From Luteimonas viscosa (GTDB lineage: Bacteria; Pseudomonadota; Gammaproteobacteria; Xanthomonadales; Xanthomonadaceae): DNA of 64,000 nt. Numbering within the stretch: the first letter of the stretch is position 1; each line of letters begins with the position of its first letter. Below are positions 50,292-59,146 of this stretch, piece by piece. The stretch lies in the NCBI RefSeq assembly GCF_008244685.1, contig NZ_VTFT01000001.1, positions 1,715,248 through 1,779,247 on the forward strand. Direction: 5' to 3'. Position numbers and translations under genes: made by a program. The notes below the pieces were generated by a model. It saw only the letters and a list, made by a program, of their open reading frames with translations, did no database searches and was not told the origin of the DNA.

Positions 50292-50693
50292 CTACTTCTT
50301 CGTTGCGAGTTGCTCTTTCAGCCGGCTTGCCAACTCCTTCCGCTCCTTGGGCGAAAGTTGCGAAAGTGCAAGCACGATGTCAGCTGTTGGCTCATCTTCC
50401 GCGACCAGGAAAGCCATCGGCACCCTCAGAGTTTCCGCCAGCTGAGCGAGCCCGTCCAGATCAACCCCACTGGCCTGTGTCTCGTAGCGATTGATCCGGC
50501 TGCTGCCTCGCTCTTTCGTGAGCCCCATCAGAGCACCCAGCGCACGCTGACTACGGATTCCGCGCAGGTCGCGAGCCTGCTTGATCCGAGCAGAGAAGAT
50601 GGCGCGGGGCGAAGCCTTCGGCACGGGCAGAGTAGCCTTCTGATCAGTCGCAACAGCATGCCCTCGTCCCACTCCTCGCGGCAGACTCTTCAT
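50292..50693 (-). CDS. XRE-family DNA-binding regulator 2
   Basis: 133 aa from MKSLPRGVGRG (a GTG at 50705 adds four residues). After a basic N-terminal extension is the HTH (IFSARIKQARDLRGIRSQRALGALMG, SSRINRYETQASGVDLDGLAQLAETLRVPMAFLVAE). A GCTACATTT half-palindrome overlaps the region just upstream of the ATG, so autoregulation is likely. It is convergent with XRE 1, leaving 30 bp between stops. Confidence 0.85.
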   Translation of the reverse strand: MKSLPRGVGRGHAVATDQKATLPVPKASPRAIFSARIKQARDLRGIRSQRALGALMGLTKERGSSRINRYETQASGVDLDGLAQLAETLRVPMAFLVAEDEPTADIVLALSQLSPKERKELASRLKEQLATKK

Positions 50694-51082
50694 GAAATGT
50701 AGCACTTCTAGCGGCAGCTGCCGTGGAGCGCCAGTACGCGCATCCGTCAGTTCGCTGTGGCGCCTATGTGCCCACTTTCCGAATCAGAAAAGTCCTACGG
50801 TTCACTGGCCGAACGCCCGATAGAAGTTCAATGGGGCTTGGAACAAGCTGATCCTGCCCCGGCAGCACGGCCTTTGCACCGGCAACGGATGCCGCTCAGC
50901 GAGGAATAAGGCCGCCGCCTTGAGCAAGCGGTAAAGCTGGGCCGGGGCATCTTTCTCCTTGTCGTCTTTCGTTCGTGATCGAACACCAGCCCATCCGTTT
51001 CTGAGGGCAGCGCGGACCACGCTCCCTAGATTTTCCGCACTACGTCGGTACACTCATAGCTCTTGTGGACCAAGGAGTGGTC
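50694..51082. other. Non-coding stretch between XRE 2 and csrA
   Basis: No supported gene. A 83-codon minus frame (50802-51053) has no motif and no good start. The region upstream of csrA contains a plausible ribosome-binding site only (AAGGAG at 51072-51077). Confidence 0.4.
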
Positions 51083-51280
51083 ATGCTCATCCTGACGCGT
51101 CGAGAGGGCGAAGCGATCCAGATCGGAGATGGCATCCGTCTGCAGGTCACTTCTGTCAGAGATGGCAAAGTACGGATTGGAATCGAAGCGCCGCCCGACG
51201 TACTTGTCCTACGCGAGGAGCTACTACCTATCTCTGGGGATCAGGACGACGGACTCTTGAGCAACTGCGCCACCAAGTAG
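51083..51280 (+). CDS. csrA: Accessory CsrA-family RNA-binding regulator
   Basis: 65 aa starting MLILTRREGEAIQIGDGI, the strand-1 signature of CsrA, with LQVTSVRDGKVRIGIEAP and VLVLREEL after it; a little longer than the 61-aa housekeeping protein and with a divergent tail. The ATG has AAGGAG five bases upstream. As an island gene not next to alaS or recX, it is probably an extra copy, possibly controlling translation of the defence genes downstream. Confidence 0.88.
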   Translation: MLILTRREGEAIQIGDGIRLQVTSVRDGKVRIGIEAPPDVLVLREELLPISGDQDDGLLSNCATK

Positions 51281-51571
51281 GGGCTCTTCGGGACGGCAGC
51301 GAAGAACTGCGCTTTGTGAATCAGTGTGGCGTCTGTCGCGCCCGCACCACGCCTGTGGTTTGACTTGGTCAACCAGTGGCTTCTTTCGGCCAAAAGCGGT
51401 CATCTGGTTACGTGCCCCGAAACGTCGGTGAGGCGGCGCGCCCAAGGCTTCGCGTCAACGGTCAGACACCGCCAGCAGCGACATGGCATGCGTTCGGAGA
51501 ACCCGGGCGCTTCGGCCGCTGCCCCTCTCGCTTTCCGTTTGCTTCCATGCAGGCATTCAGGGAGATCAAGG

Positions 51572-53278
51572 ATGGGTCGAGCCATTGTACTGATAGGAGT
51601 CAGCCGGACGGCCAATCCTGGTCAGTTCCCTGATCTTCCCGGTGTTCGAGACGCCATCAGGCGAATGCGGGAGTGGGCGCAAGGCCAGCAGTTCGAAGCG
51701 ATCGAGGAAGTTACAGAGGAAACAGTGGGCCGCGTCACCGCCATCGCCATCAACGACACGATCGACGAAATTATTCGCAGCGACCAGAACCTCGAACAAC
51801 TCGTCATCTACTTTTCAGGTCACGGAATCATCAACGCGACCAACGAGTACTGGCTTCTTTCACTGGCCCCAAGCAATAGCAACGAAGCCGTCAACGTCAG
51901 TGGCAGCCTGTTGCTCGCAGAAGCCGGGCACATACCGCACGTAGTCTTCATCTCCGACGCCTGCCGGACACCTGCAAGCACAACTCAGCTTGGCCGCATC
52001 ACCGGTAGCCTGATCACGCCGAATCGACCGAACCCAGACACCCAGCAGTACGTCGACGTCTTCTATGCGACTCGGCTGGGAGCGCCAGCGATCGAAATCG
52101 CAGCCGAAGCGGCATCCTACGTGGCGGTCTATACGTTGGCTTTGGAGATGGCGCTCGGCGGGGGCGTCCCTCAGCTGATCGAGCAAGGGTACGTTCGCCC
52201 GCGGCCATTAGGCGACTGGCTCAAGACGAACGTGCCGAGACTTCTCGCCAGAATGAAGCCAAGAAGCCTCCTGTCCCAAGGCCCCGAGGCTCGGATCTGT
52301 TCGCCGCCAGAAGCGTGGGTGGCGCAATTCACCGGGTCAGCCGCGACAGGACGGAAGTTCGAAGCGGCGGAGTACTTGGCCGCCATCTCTTACGAGCTAG
52401 AACTCGCCGAATCCTCGATGGCAGCGGTAACGCCGCGGAGAACGCCAGGAAAGCCCGCATCCGTCGCCGCTTTCGAACTCATGCGATCGCTCACCGGCCT
52501 TCGTGCACACGAACTCAATGCATGGGACCCAAAAGATTCAGGCGTGGTGGTCATTGGCGATCTCCTGCACAGCGTGACCTGTGCCGCCAGGGACGTGCAA
52601 CTCACGATGACGCAATCTGATTCGGTCTTTGCCGCACGTGGTACGAGGCAGGGCCAACTGCTGGTGGAGTTCGCGGACGGCAGCGGCGTGCTAGTCCCGT
52701 TGATCAACGGCTATACCGGTGTGGTCCGCATCGAAGGCGGGTGCCTGCGCGAAGTCCATTACGAGCCCGCAAGCAGGTCGATGGTGCGAGCCAGCCGAGA
52801 AGAACTACAGTTGCCGCGCTCGATCCTCTATCGGGCTGTCGCAAGTGGAGAGCTCAACCTGGACGAGGAAGCAACCCTCACCGTATCGCGCCTGCTGACT
52901 TCGTCGACTTTCTTTGATCCCGCATTATCGGCGTGTGCGGTGTATGCGTATCAAGGTGCCTCGAAACTGACGCATATCCGAAAGCTGCAACGTCACCTTC
53001 TGGATCGCGGGGCGGGTATATTCGATCTGGCCATGATGGCGAGGGACCTGCTGAAAGCAGACGAGTCCCCGAACATGAGCCTTAGCCTGCCCATGTTGTC
53101 GCAAGGGTGGGCTTACCTGGACGCATTGGTGCCGCGCTTCCCGGGGGCATTGCGGCGTCTCCAAGAACACACTAGGGATTCGCTGTGGTGCCACTACGAG
53201 CGACAGGGCGTGAGCGCGATCAGATGCTGGTTAGACCGCGAGGGATACCACACGCACATGCCTTCTGAAGGAGCATGA
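51572..53278 (+). CDS. Caspase-like (C14) protease of a putative defence operon
   Basis: 568 aa. The N-terminal 220 residues are a caspase/metacaspase fold: MGRAIVLIGVSRTANPGQFPD (strand 1), IYFSGHGI with catalytic His84, VVFISDACRTPAST with catalytic Cys131. The remaining 350 residues are a helix-rich region without a motif I recognise (QLPRSILYRAVASGELNLDEEAT and others), possibly a sensor. The stop is 1 bp before the next ATG, so the three plus-strand genes form one operon. Bacterial caspases next to effector enzymes are known in abortive infection systems; target is unknown. Confidence 0.85.
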   Translation: MGRAIVLIGVSRTANPGQFPDLPGVRDAIRRMREWAQGQQFEAIEEVTEETVGRVTAIAINDTIDEIIRSDQNLEQLVIYFSGHGIINATNEYWLLSLAPSNSNEAVNVSGSLLLAEAGHIPHVVFISDACRTPASTTQLGRITGSLITPNRPNPDTQQYVDVFYATRLGAPAIEIAAEAASYVAVYTLALEMALGGGVPQLIEQGYVRPRPLGDWLKTNVPRLLARMKPRSLLSQGPEARICSPPEAWVAQFTGSAATGRKFEAAEYLAAISYELELAESSMAAVTPRRTPGKPASVAAFELMRSLTGLRAHELNAWDPKDSGVVVIGDLLHSVTCAARDVQLTMTQSDSVFAARGTRQGQLLVEFADGSGVLVPLINGYTGVVRIEGGCLREVHYEPASRSMVRASREELQLPRSILYRAVASGELNLDEEATLTVSRLLTSSTFFDPALSACAVYAYQGASKLTHIRKLQRHLLDRGAGIFDLAMMARDLLKADESPNMSLSLPMLSQGWAYLDALVPRFPGALRRLQEHTRDSLWCHYERQGVSAIRCWLDREGYHTHMPSEGA

Positions 53279-53279
53279 G

Positions 53280-54176
53280 ATGAAGCGATTGATCTTGATC
53301 CATGGGAGATCCCAGGAGGACAAAGACGCACTGGAGCTGAAGACGATTTGGGTGACGGCATGGCAAAATGGGCTGGCGAAAAGCAATCTTGCGCTTCCGA
53401 TCTCCGAAGACCGCATTCGCTTCATTTACTACGGGAACACCCTGAGGGACATGTGTGAAGGACTACCCGCGTCGAAGGCCGCTGATGTGATCTATCGTGG
53501 CGCGAACGCAGGCGCCGACGATCGGGAACGGCTTCAGGAGCTTCTTCTGGCGTACCTGACAGGGCTGGGGATCGAACCTGCACAGGTCGATGCAGTGCAA
53601 CGAAGGGTGACCGGCAACGAAGTAGTTGAGCGCGGGCCGCAGAACTGGGCATGGGTCCAGGCCGTCATTCGGACGATCGACGCACATGTACCCGGCGCGG
53701 GTACTCTGATCGCCATGATCACCAATGATGTTCATCAGTATTTGAGCAAGGATTCCTTCCGATCAGTGATCGAGGACGGGATCATTGCTGCGCTATCGGA
53801 AGAAGAGGAGAGCGTGATCGTTGCGCACTCGCTGGGAACGATCGTTGCCTACAAGCTATTGCATCGGTTGAGCCAAAGCGGGGCATGGAAGGTGCCAGTT
53901 TTTGTTACCCTCGGCTCCCCCTTGGCGATCAATGCGATTCGTGAGCGCCTTAGACCCATCAGGCATCCTTCCTGCGTCAGTCAGTGGTACAACGCGCGCG
54001 ATCCAAAAGATGTCGTGGCCTTGTATCCGTTGGATCGCGATCATTTTAAGGTAACTCCTGAAGTAGATGACAGTAGCCATGTCAGCAACTGGAAGAACAA
54101 CCGGCATGGAATTGAGGGATACCTAGACGACGAACGTGTGGCGCGTCGCATCGTCGACGCACTGAGCGAAGGGTAG
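53280..54176 (+). CDS. Alpha/beta hydrolase (lipase/PGAP1-like), putative effector
   Basis: 298 aa. First strand MKRLILIHGRSQED; nucleophile elbow VIVAHSLGTIVAYKLL (Ser184); acid probably in YNARDPKDVVALYP; base His in WKNNRHGIEGYL. The LHGRSQ and AHSLGT signature resembles lipases that act on phospholipids or acyl-proteins, and a membrane-damaging role in defence is possible. It is tightly coupled to the caspase gene (1-bp gap) and followed by an unknown gene, so activation by cleavage is a testable idea. Confidence 0.85.
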   Translation: MKRLILIHGRSQEDKDALELKTIWVTAWQNGLAKSNLALPISEDRIRFIYYGNTLRDMCEGLPASKAADVIYRGANAGADDRERLQELLLAYLTGLGIEPAQVDAVQRRVTGNEVVERGPQNWAWVQAVIRTIDAHVPGAGTLIAMITNDVHQYLSKDSFRSVIEDGIIAALSEEEESVIVAHSLGTIVAYKLLHRLSQSGAWKVPVFVTLGSPLAINAIRERLRPIRHPSCVSQWYNARDPKDVVALYPLDRDHFKVTPEVDDSSHVSNWKNNRHGIEGYLDDERVARRIVDALSEG

Positions 54177-54187
54177 GCTCGCCGACG

Positions 54188-54937
54188 ATGACGGGTCTTG
54201 ATCGCTCGGAGGCGAAGTTGGTGCTGTCCGAGGACGCGTGTGATCTATTGCGCAGCCTAGAGCGAAATGGAATAGCCCCTTCCCTAGCGATCCGTTTGGC
54301 CGCGGCCATTCAGGGCATTCGCGACGAGTTCCCGGAACCGGATCAGGTCGCTATTGACGAGGGAATTGGGGTCGTCGTGAAGCTCATGTGGGCCAATCAA
54401 CATTGGCAGTTGTTCTTCGGAGCGCCGGCGTCCGACGAGATTGCCGATCGCCTGCAAGTGACATCCCGACGAGCAGTCGAAGGCCTGCTTCAGACGGGTT
54501 TGTGGTCGTTGCTGTGCTACATACTGTGGGTGTGCAACCTCTCTCTCGGGCCAAGGGACGGCAATAGAACCGACGCCACGCATTGGGCGTACTATTTGGA
54601 GAAGATCAATACCCGTATCTTCAAGGCCGGCACGTCGATTCCTACGCCAGATGAGCTCGGTGCAGCACTTGATCTGCTTTTCATGGTGTTCGATCCGCTA
54701 GATGCGGAAGCGCTTGGCAATGACGATCTGAGACGCTTGGTCCAAGCGCGCGAGGAGATCACTGGTTTCCAATCGCCAACGGCAACCCTCTTCGACTGGA
54801 TTCGCGAGACTCGTCCGCGTACGGGAATAGCGGCCGAAGACATTGCAATCGTGACGCAGCGACTCATTCAAGATATCAACAGCTTGGGCTCGCAGATGTC
54901 CGAGACAGGGCACGCGACTGGCGCACCAGACAGCTGA
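54188..54937 (+). CDS. Hypothetical protein, third gene of the caspase operon
   Basis: 249 aa, mostly helical (LRSLERNGIAPSLAIRLAAAIQGI, VVVKLMWANQHWQLFFGAP, GLWSLLCYILWVCNLSLGP with one strongly hydrophobic helix). 11 bp after the hydrolase stop. No family is recognised. It may be a regulator, inhibitor or membrane partner of the caspase/lipase pair. Confidence 0.7.
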   Translation: MTGLDRSEAKLVLSEDACDLLRSLERNGIAPSLAIRLAAAIQGIRDEFPEPDQVAIDEGIGVVVKLMWANQHWQLFFGAPASDEIADRLQVTSRRAVEGLLQTGLWSLLCYILWVCNLSLGPRDGNRTDATHWAYYLEKINTRIFKAGTSIPTPDELGAALDLLFMVFDPLDAEALGNDDLRRLVQAREEITGFQSPTATLFDWIRETRPRTGIAAEDIAIVTQRLIQDINSLGSQMSETGHATGAPDS

Positions 54938-55430
54938 AGGCGGGTTTGCGGGGGCAGAGGTCCCTCCCCGTTGACGGTCTCGCATGACATTCGACCATGC
55001 AGCCGTAGCGTCAAAGCACCTGCGTTCGGCCACCCCGACCTCGCTCTTCGGCAAGGGTCGTGGCCGATGGCTTTCGTTACCGGATCTAGATGCTCAATGA
55101 GGCCGCGAATGGAGTCGTAGGATGCCGTCGTTGAGGTGGCAAAATCCACTTCACCGTTGCCATCCTTCTCGACCCGCTCGTGCGCCCGCACGAACAGCGC
55201 GCCTCCGGTCCACAGATCAAACTGCGGTAGGGGCCGGACCAGCCCAATAGCCGAGAGCGTCCGCTTGGGGTCGAAATCTGCCGTTCGTCGGCAATCCGGA
55301 AATCTGAAATGCGTACCGAAGTAGTCGCGATTCTTCGATCTGAGCGAGCTCGGACGCGGTGGTTACAAGACCGAACCAGTCGTTAGAGCCCGCGTTCTTC
55401 GACCGGACGTCAAGAAGAACTCATCTGCGC
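54938..55430 (-). pseudogene. Decayed gene beside the transposase, nuclease/DUF3883-like remnant
   Basis: Reading the minus strand from about 55430, one frame gives LLDVRSKNAGSNDWFGL then VTTASELAQIEESRLLRYAF, reminiscent of the EVKS strand of PD-(D/E)XK/DUF3883 domains. Near 55310 the likely coding frame changes (HFRFPDCRRTADFDPKRTL, then LPQFDLWTGGALFVRAHE). No intact start exists. It is probably the tail of a gene cut by the transposon insertion and since degraded. Confidence 0.35.
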
Positions 55431-55463
55431 GGCCGGCACCGTCCGGCAAGCACGCATTGGCGT

Positions 55464-56585
55464 CTACTTAATCGAGTGCAGTTCGGCGAACTGTAGTGGA
55501 GAAAGCCCCTGCAAGCTCGTGTGGGGGCGGCCAAAGTTGTACCTGACACGCCAATCGTCCAGCATCCGCTGTACCTCAGCGAGGCTCCGGAACTTGTAAC
55601 AGTCAAGGACCTCTCGCCTCAGCGTTGCGTTGAAGCTCTCGGCAATGGGGTTGTCTTCGCAATGTCCCGGGCGGGAGTAGCGCCGGCGGACTTGGTAACG
55701 ATCAGTCCAGTGCAGATAAGTGGCACTTTTGAACTGTCCCCCGTTGTCGCTTCGGATCGTGCCGGGCACGCGGCCCTGTAGTCTGGCCAGCTCCAGGGCT
55801 TCTACTGTCGCTGTTGCCGTCGCCTTCGGCAGAACGCGACAGATCACACCCTCGCGGCAGTAGTCATCAAGGGCGGAAAACACAAAGAACCGCCTGCCAG
55901 ATGGCAGTACGTCCATCAGGAAGTCCATTGACCAGATCTGGTCGCGGTGGCCGGCCGGCTTGATCTTCCTGACAACTCTTTCAGGAAGTGGAGCGGGCTT
56001 CTTGCGCCACCGCCGCTGCAGCATCGCCTGGTAGTAGAGCATTCGGGCATGTCCTCGCGTGCAGTTCTCGTCGCGAAGCAGCACGTGGAACATTCCCCGG
56101 AATCCGTCTCCCGGGTTCTCCGCCAGGTATTTTCGCATAACGGCCACTAGCCGCTTGTCGCCCTCTTGTGCCACGCCCTGATGGCCAACAGAATGGGCAA
56201 GACCGCAAGCAGCGTTGGCGTCGGTTCGAGATAGATTGAAGACAGCCTGCAGAGATGCCGAGTACAGGGACCGTCGCTTGCGACGAGTCTCCAGACTCCT
56301 TATGAGCTTGGTCGTCGCGCGAAGCTTATGTTCGAGTTGCAGGATTCGACGGTTTAGGTAGTCGTTCTCCTGCTCAAGACCACGGACGTGAGCCAGCCAC
56401 TTGGCTGTTAGACCGACGTACGGTTTCCAATGAGTGAACGCCCCAGCGGATATGTCGTATCTTCTGGCGACGGAGGCCATGGACTCTCCGCAATCGTAGT
56501 CCAGCAGCATTCGTGCAACCTTCTGATGGCTCAGCTTCTTGAAACGACCCACCTTGGCTGGTCGACGCACGTTCGTTGGGGTCAT
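55464..56585 (-). CDS. IS3-family transposase, single-frame OrfAB
   Basis: 373 aa, start MTPTNVRRPAKVG. The N-terminal helix-turn-helix (SMASVARRYDISAGAFTHWKP) and a leucine-zipper-like linker (LEQENDYLNRRILQLEHKL) correspond to OrfA, and the C-terminal half to the DDE catalytic core (WSMDFLMDV, RSDNGGQFKS, NPIAESFNATLRRE; then FGRPHTSLQGLSP). The IS3 norm is two frames joined by programmed slippage, whereas here the frame is continuous. Clear terminal inverted repeats could not be identified, so element limits are not given. It is an active-looking insertion between the caspase operon and the R-M set. Confidence 0.88.
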   Translation of the reverse strand: MTPTNVRRPAKVGRFKKLSHQKVARMLLDYDCGESMASVARRYDISAGAFTHWKPYVGLTAKWLAHVRGLEQENDYLNRRILQLEHKLRATTKLIRSLETRRKRRSLYSASLQAVFNLSRTDANAACGLAHSVGHQGVAQEGDKRLVAVMRKYLAENPGDGFRGMFHVLLRDENCTRGHARMLYYQAMLQRRWRKKPAPLPERVVRKIKPAGHRDQIWSMDFLMDVLPSGRRFFVFSALDDYCREGVICRVLPKATATATVEALELARLQGRVPGTIRSDNGGQFKSATYLHWTDRYQVRRRYSRPGHCEDNPIAESFNATLRREVLDCYKFRSLAEVQRMLDDWRVRYNFGRPHTSLQGLSPLQFAELHSIK

Positions 56586-56705
56586 GATGAACACCTCTGC
56601 ACCTAGCTGCGGTTCCACCCGAGCGTGCGCCTTGGAGCCGGCGAATGCCAACCGCCCTACTCTTTCCCGACTGACTTGCCTCACACAGACGCCGATTCGC
56701 GCGGT

Positions 56706-56758
56706 CCCGGCATGGTCGGCGATGCGGCCCCAGACGACCGTCCCGACCGTGGTGCCGG
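56706..56758 (-). pseudogene. Fragment of an MFS transporter gene (duplicated motif A)
   Basis: 50 of 53 bases match 29268-29320 in the MFS gene (here TTVGTVVWGRIADHAG versus TTVGSIFWGRIADHAG). The flanks do not match, so this is a scrap of a related gene left upstream of the transposase. A G12 homopolymer follows at 56773-56784. The gap 56586-56997 holds no intact gene. Confidence 0.7.
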
Positions 56759-56997
56759 GCACGCAGTCCGGAGGGGGGGGGGGGCTGTGCTCCAACCAAA
56801 GTTTGTCCTCTACCCCTTTTCGCCGGCTCAGTCGGGGGTATGATGCCGGCCGAGACCGCAAACACCACGCCAGAATCTCTATTTCTGATGTGTCCGCTTG
56901 ACGGGAGCTTACCTACCCGTGTCTCTCCCGGGTTAGGACCTGGCGGGTTCGGAGCAAACTCATCCATACTTGCGTACTGGCTAGCAGGGTAGTGGAT

Positions 56998-57978
56998 ATG
57001 GCGACTTTTGTGGATCTATTCTGTGGTGCAGGCTTCGGGGCACGCGGTGCGGTGCGCGGAGGTGGTGTCCCTCTACTTGGTCTCGACGCCTGGAGTCTCG
57101 CCACGCAGACCTATAAGGCCAACTTTCCGCAGGCAGATGTTCTTACTGAGAAGATCGAGATCGTTTCAGCCAGTGAACTTGGAACGAAGTACAGACCTGA
57201 TGTCCTGCTGACCTCGCCAGAGTGCACCTCGCACTCAATCGCCCGTGGCGCAAAGCCCGCTTTGGAGAAGAGCCGAGAGACCGCTATTGGCATTGTCCCG
57301 TGGGCCAAGGCAATGAAGCCACGCTGGGTGATCGTGGAAAACGTCAATCGGATGAGAAAGTGGGATCGTCATGATGAGCTCGTGCAGAGCATCGAGGCGC
57401 TCGGCTACTCGGTCAGTGATCTGTTTCTGAACTCCGCCGACTTCGGTTCTGCGCAAGCTCGCAAACGCATGTTCCTCGTATGTGACAAGGATGGAACCAA
57501 GGTGACCCGGGAGGATCTTCTCGGATTAGTGAAGCCTCAGCGAAAGACCGCTGAGAGCGTCATCAACTGGAATGCCAACTATCCGGTCGCGCCACTGCGG
57601 AAGCCCGGACGGGCCAAGGCCACGCTGGAACGGGCAGAGCGGGCCATCAAGAAATTAGGTCGCGGCGTCCCCTTCCTCATCGTCTATTACGGATCCGACT
57701 ACGCTGGAGGCTGGCAAGCGTTGGACGTTCCGCTTCGCACAGTTACCACCGTGGATCGCTTTGGCCTTGTGACGTGGCAAGGCAGAACCGCTTACATGAG
57801 GATGCTTCAACCCGACGAATTGCTCGCCGCGATGGGAGGTTCAACAGACCATGTTCTTCCGCATGGCAACCGGCGGGAGAAGGTCAAGCTTTGTGGCAAT
57901 GGTGTGTGCTCCGACGTGATGACTCCGATTTTTCTATGGATTTCGCAGAAGCAAGCCAAGCGAACGGAATTCCACTGA
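56998..57978 (+). CDS. dcm: DNA (cytosine-5) methyltransferase
   Basis: 326 aa, start MATFVDLFCGAGFG at 56998 (GTG at 56992 possible). Motif I FVDLFCGAGFGARGA; motif IV TSPECTSHS with catalytic Cys76; motif VI IVENVNRM (E114-N115-V116); motif VIII QARKRMF; motif X LCGNGVCSDVM. It methylates C5 of cytosine in a recognition site that cannot be read from sequence. Convergent with the endonuclease gene, whose stop is 2 bp away, indicating they form one restriction-modification unit. Confidence 0.93.
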   Translation: MATFVDLFCGAGFGARGAVRGGGVPLLGLDAWSLATQTYKANFPQADVLTEKIEIVSASELGTKYRPDVLLTSPECTSHSIARGAKPALEKSRETAIGIVPWAKAMKPRWVIVENVNRMRKWDRHDELVQSIEALGYSVSDLFLNSADFGSAQARKRMFLVCDKDGTKVTREDLLGLVKPQRKTAESVINWNANYPVAPLRKPGRAKATLERAERAIKKLGRGVPFLIVYYGSDYAGGWQALDVPLRTVTTVDRFGLVTWQGRTAYMRMLQPDELLAAMGGSTDHVLPHGNRREKVKLCGNGVCSDVMTPIFLWISQKQAKRTEFH

Positions 57979-57979
57979 G

Positions 57980-59146
57980 TCAGTTGGTCGAGGCGATGCC
58001 GTCTAGCCAAGCGTCTACCTGCACCGGGGTTTGCAGCCCAGCATTACGCAGCAGGGCAACGATGTCCCTCCCTGCGGTGAGAATCACCGGGTGGCCATCA
58101 TCAACGACCTCCTGGTATGCCTGCCGATCTACATGAGAGGTCGTTATCAACACACCGAACTCACGATGCTTGATTCTACTTATCAGGCGTGACACTTCCC
58201 TGACCCCAACTGCATTCGTCGCCCCGTAGCATTTCGCTTCGAGCGCAAAGTCCACGTGTATCGAAGCTGCGCCACAGCCTAGCCGTAGCTGTCCTATCCC
58301 GTCACGACCGCCATCCCTCCATGGCCGCGTCAGATCCAGTCGCGACACGCTTGGCAACAAGAACCGCGTCAGTGCACCGGCGCATGCTTCGAAGCCAAGA
58401 GGATTGTTCTTGTAGCGCTTGCGTATGACTTCGAGCAGAGTTTGATCGTCGGCGGTTCTGGGGAGCTGCTCCGCTCTACTGCGGACAATTGCGGAGCGGG
58501 GCGCCATCAGCGGCCTGATGCCACCCGTCGCAAGCCAAGCACTCCAGGCCGTTGGCGCCATTCCATTCATGCTGCCTTGGCCTGCTGCATGGACCCATGC
58601 ACGCGAAATCACTGCCTCATCCAGGATAGTAAAGACCGCCTTGTAGTTCTGGAATCGCTGCCCTTCTGATGTCTTCCATAGTGCAACGAGGTCTTCGGTC
58701 GCCTCCATAACAGGGCTTCCCGGTACCGCAAGTCCGCGAAATCGGAAGGCTCTTCCAGTTGCTTCCGTGGTGAAGACTAGTATCGGCGGCACCAAGTGGC
58801 GCTGGCCAAGATGCGCCCAATCGAAAATCTGGCGCAACAACTGGTTTCCAAATCTGGGCGTCTCGTGCAGTAGCTGACCGGGATGGCGATTGTCACCGTA
58901 ATAGATAAAAGTACCGGTCTCCTCATCCAGCTGATCTGGCCATTCCGGCTCAGCCAAGTTCGATGTCAATACAAGAACAGTAGGGCGGGCCCTGGTGCCT
59001 CTATAACGGAAGCCACCCTGCCGGCTCACACCCACCAGCGGGACCAATGGATCTGCCATACCGCCGCGGTCGGTCTTGTAGCCTGCGTAGACGGCATCAA
59101 CGATCAGGTCAACTTGACTCAACTGTGCGCCGCTAAAACCGGTCAT
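57980..59146 (-). CDS. Restriction endonuclease, AspBHI-like N-terminus plus Mrr-like PD-(D/E)XK domain
   Basis: 388 aa. The N-terminal 115 residues match the AspBHI-type domain (VDLIVDAVYAGYKTDRGGMA, QGGFRYRGTRARPTVLVLTS, EETGTFIYYGDNRHPG, GNQLLRQIFDW), found in modification-dependent and related enzymes. The C-terminal Mrr-like nuclease has GFEACAGALTRFL, RDGGRDGIGQL (Asp282) and FALEAKCYG (Glu303, Lys305). It overlaps the vsr gene by 1 nt and faces the methyltransferase. The recognition site is unknown; whether it cuts unmodified or modified DNA cannot be decided from sequence. Confidence 0.85.
   Translation of the reverse strand: MTGFSGAQLSQVDLIVDAVYAGYKTDRGGMADPLVPLVGVSRQGGFRYRGTRARPTVLVLTSNLAEPEWPDQLDEETGTFIYYGDNRHPGQLLHETPRFGNQLLRQIFDWAHLGQRHLVPPILVFTTEATGRAFRFRGLAVPGSPVMEATEDLVALWKTSEGQRFQNYKAVFTILDEAVISRAWVHAAGQGSMNGMAPTAWSAWLATGGIRPLMAPRSAIVRSRAEQLPRTADDQTLLEVIRKRYKNNPLGFEACAGALTRFLLPSVSRLDLTRPWRDGGRDGIGQLRLGCGAASIHVDFALEAKCYGATNAVGVREVSRLISRIKHREFGVLITTSHVDRQAYQEVVDDGHPVILTAGRDIVALLRNAGLQTPVQVDAWLDGIASTN

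Noticed and set aside
50802..51053. 83-codon minus-strand frame upstream of csrA
   Set aside because: No recognisable motif, weak start, and no conserved neighbour.
55440..56960. Terminal inverted repeats and target duplication of the intact IS3 element
   Set aside because: I could not find matching ends on both sides by eye, so limits of the element are not asserted.
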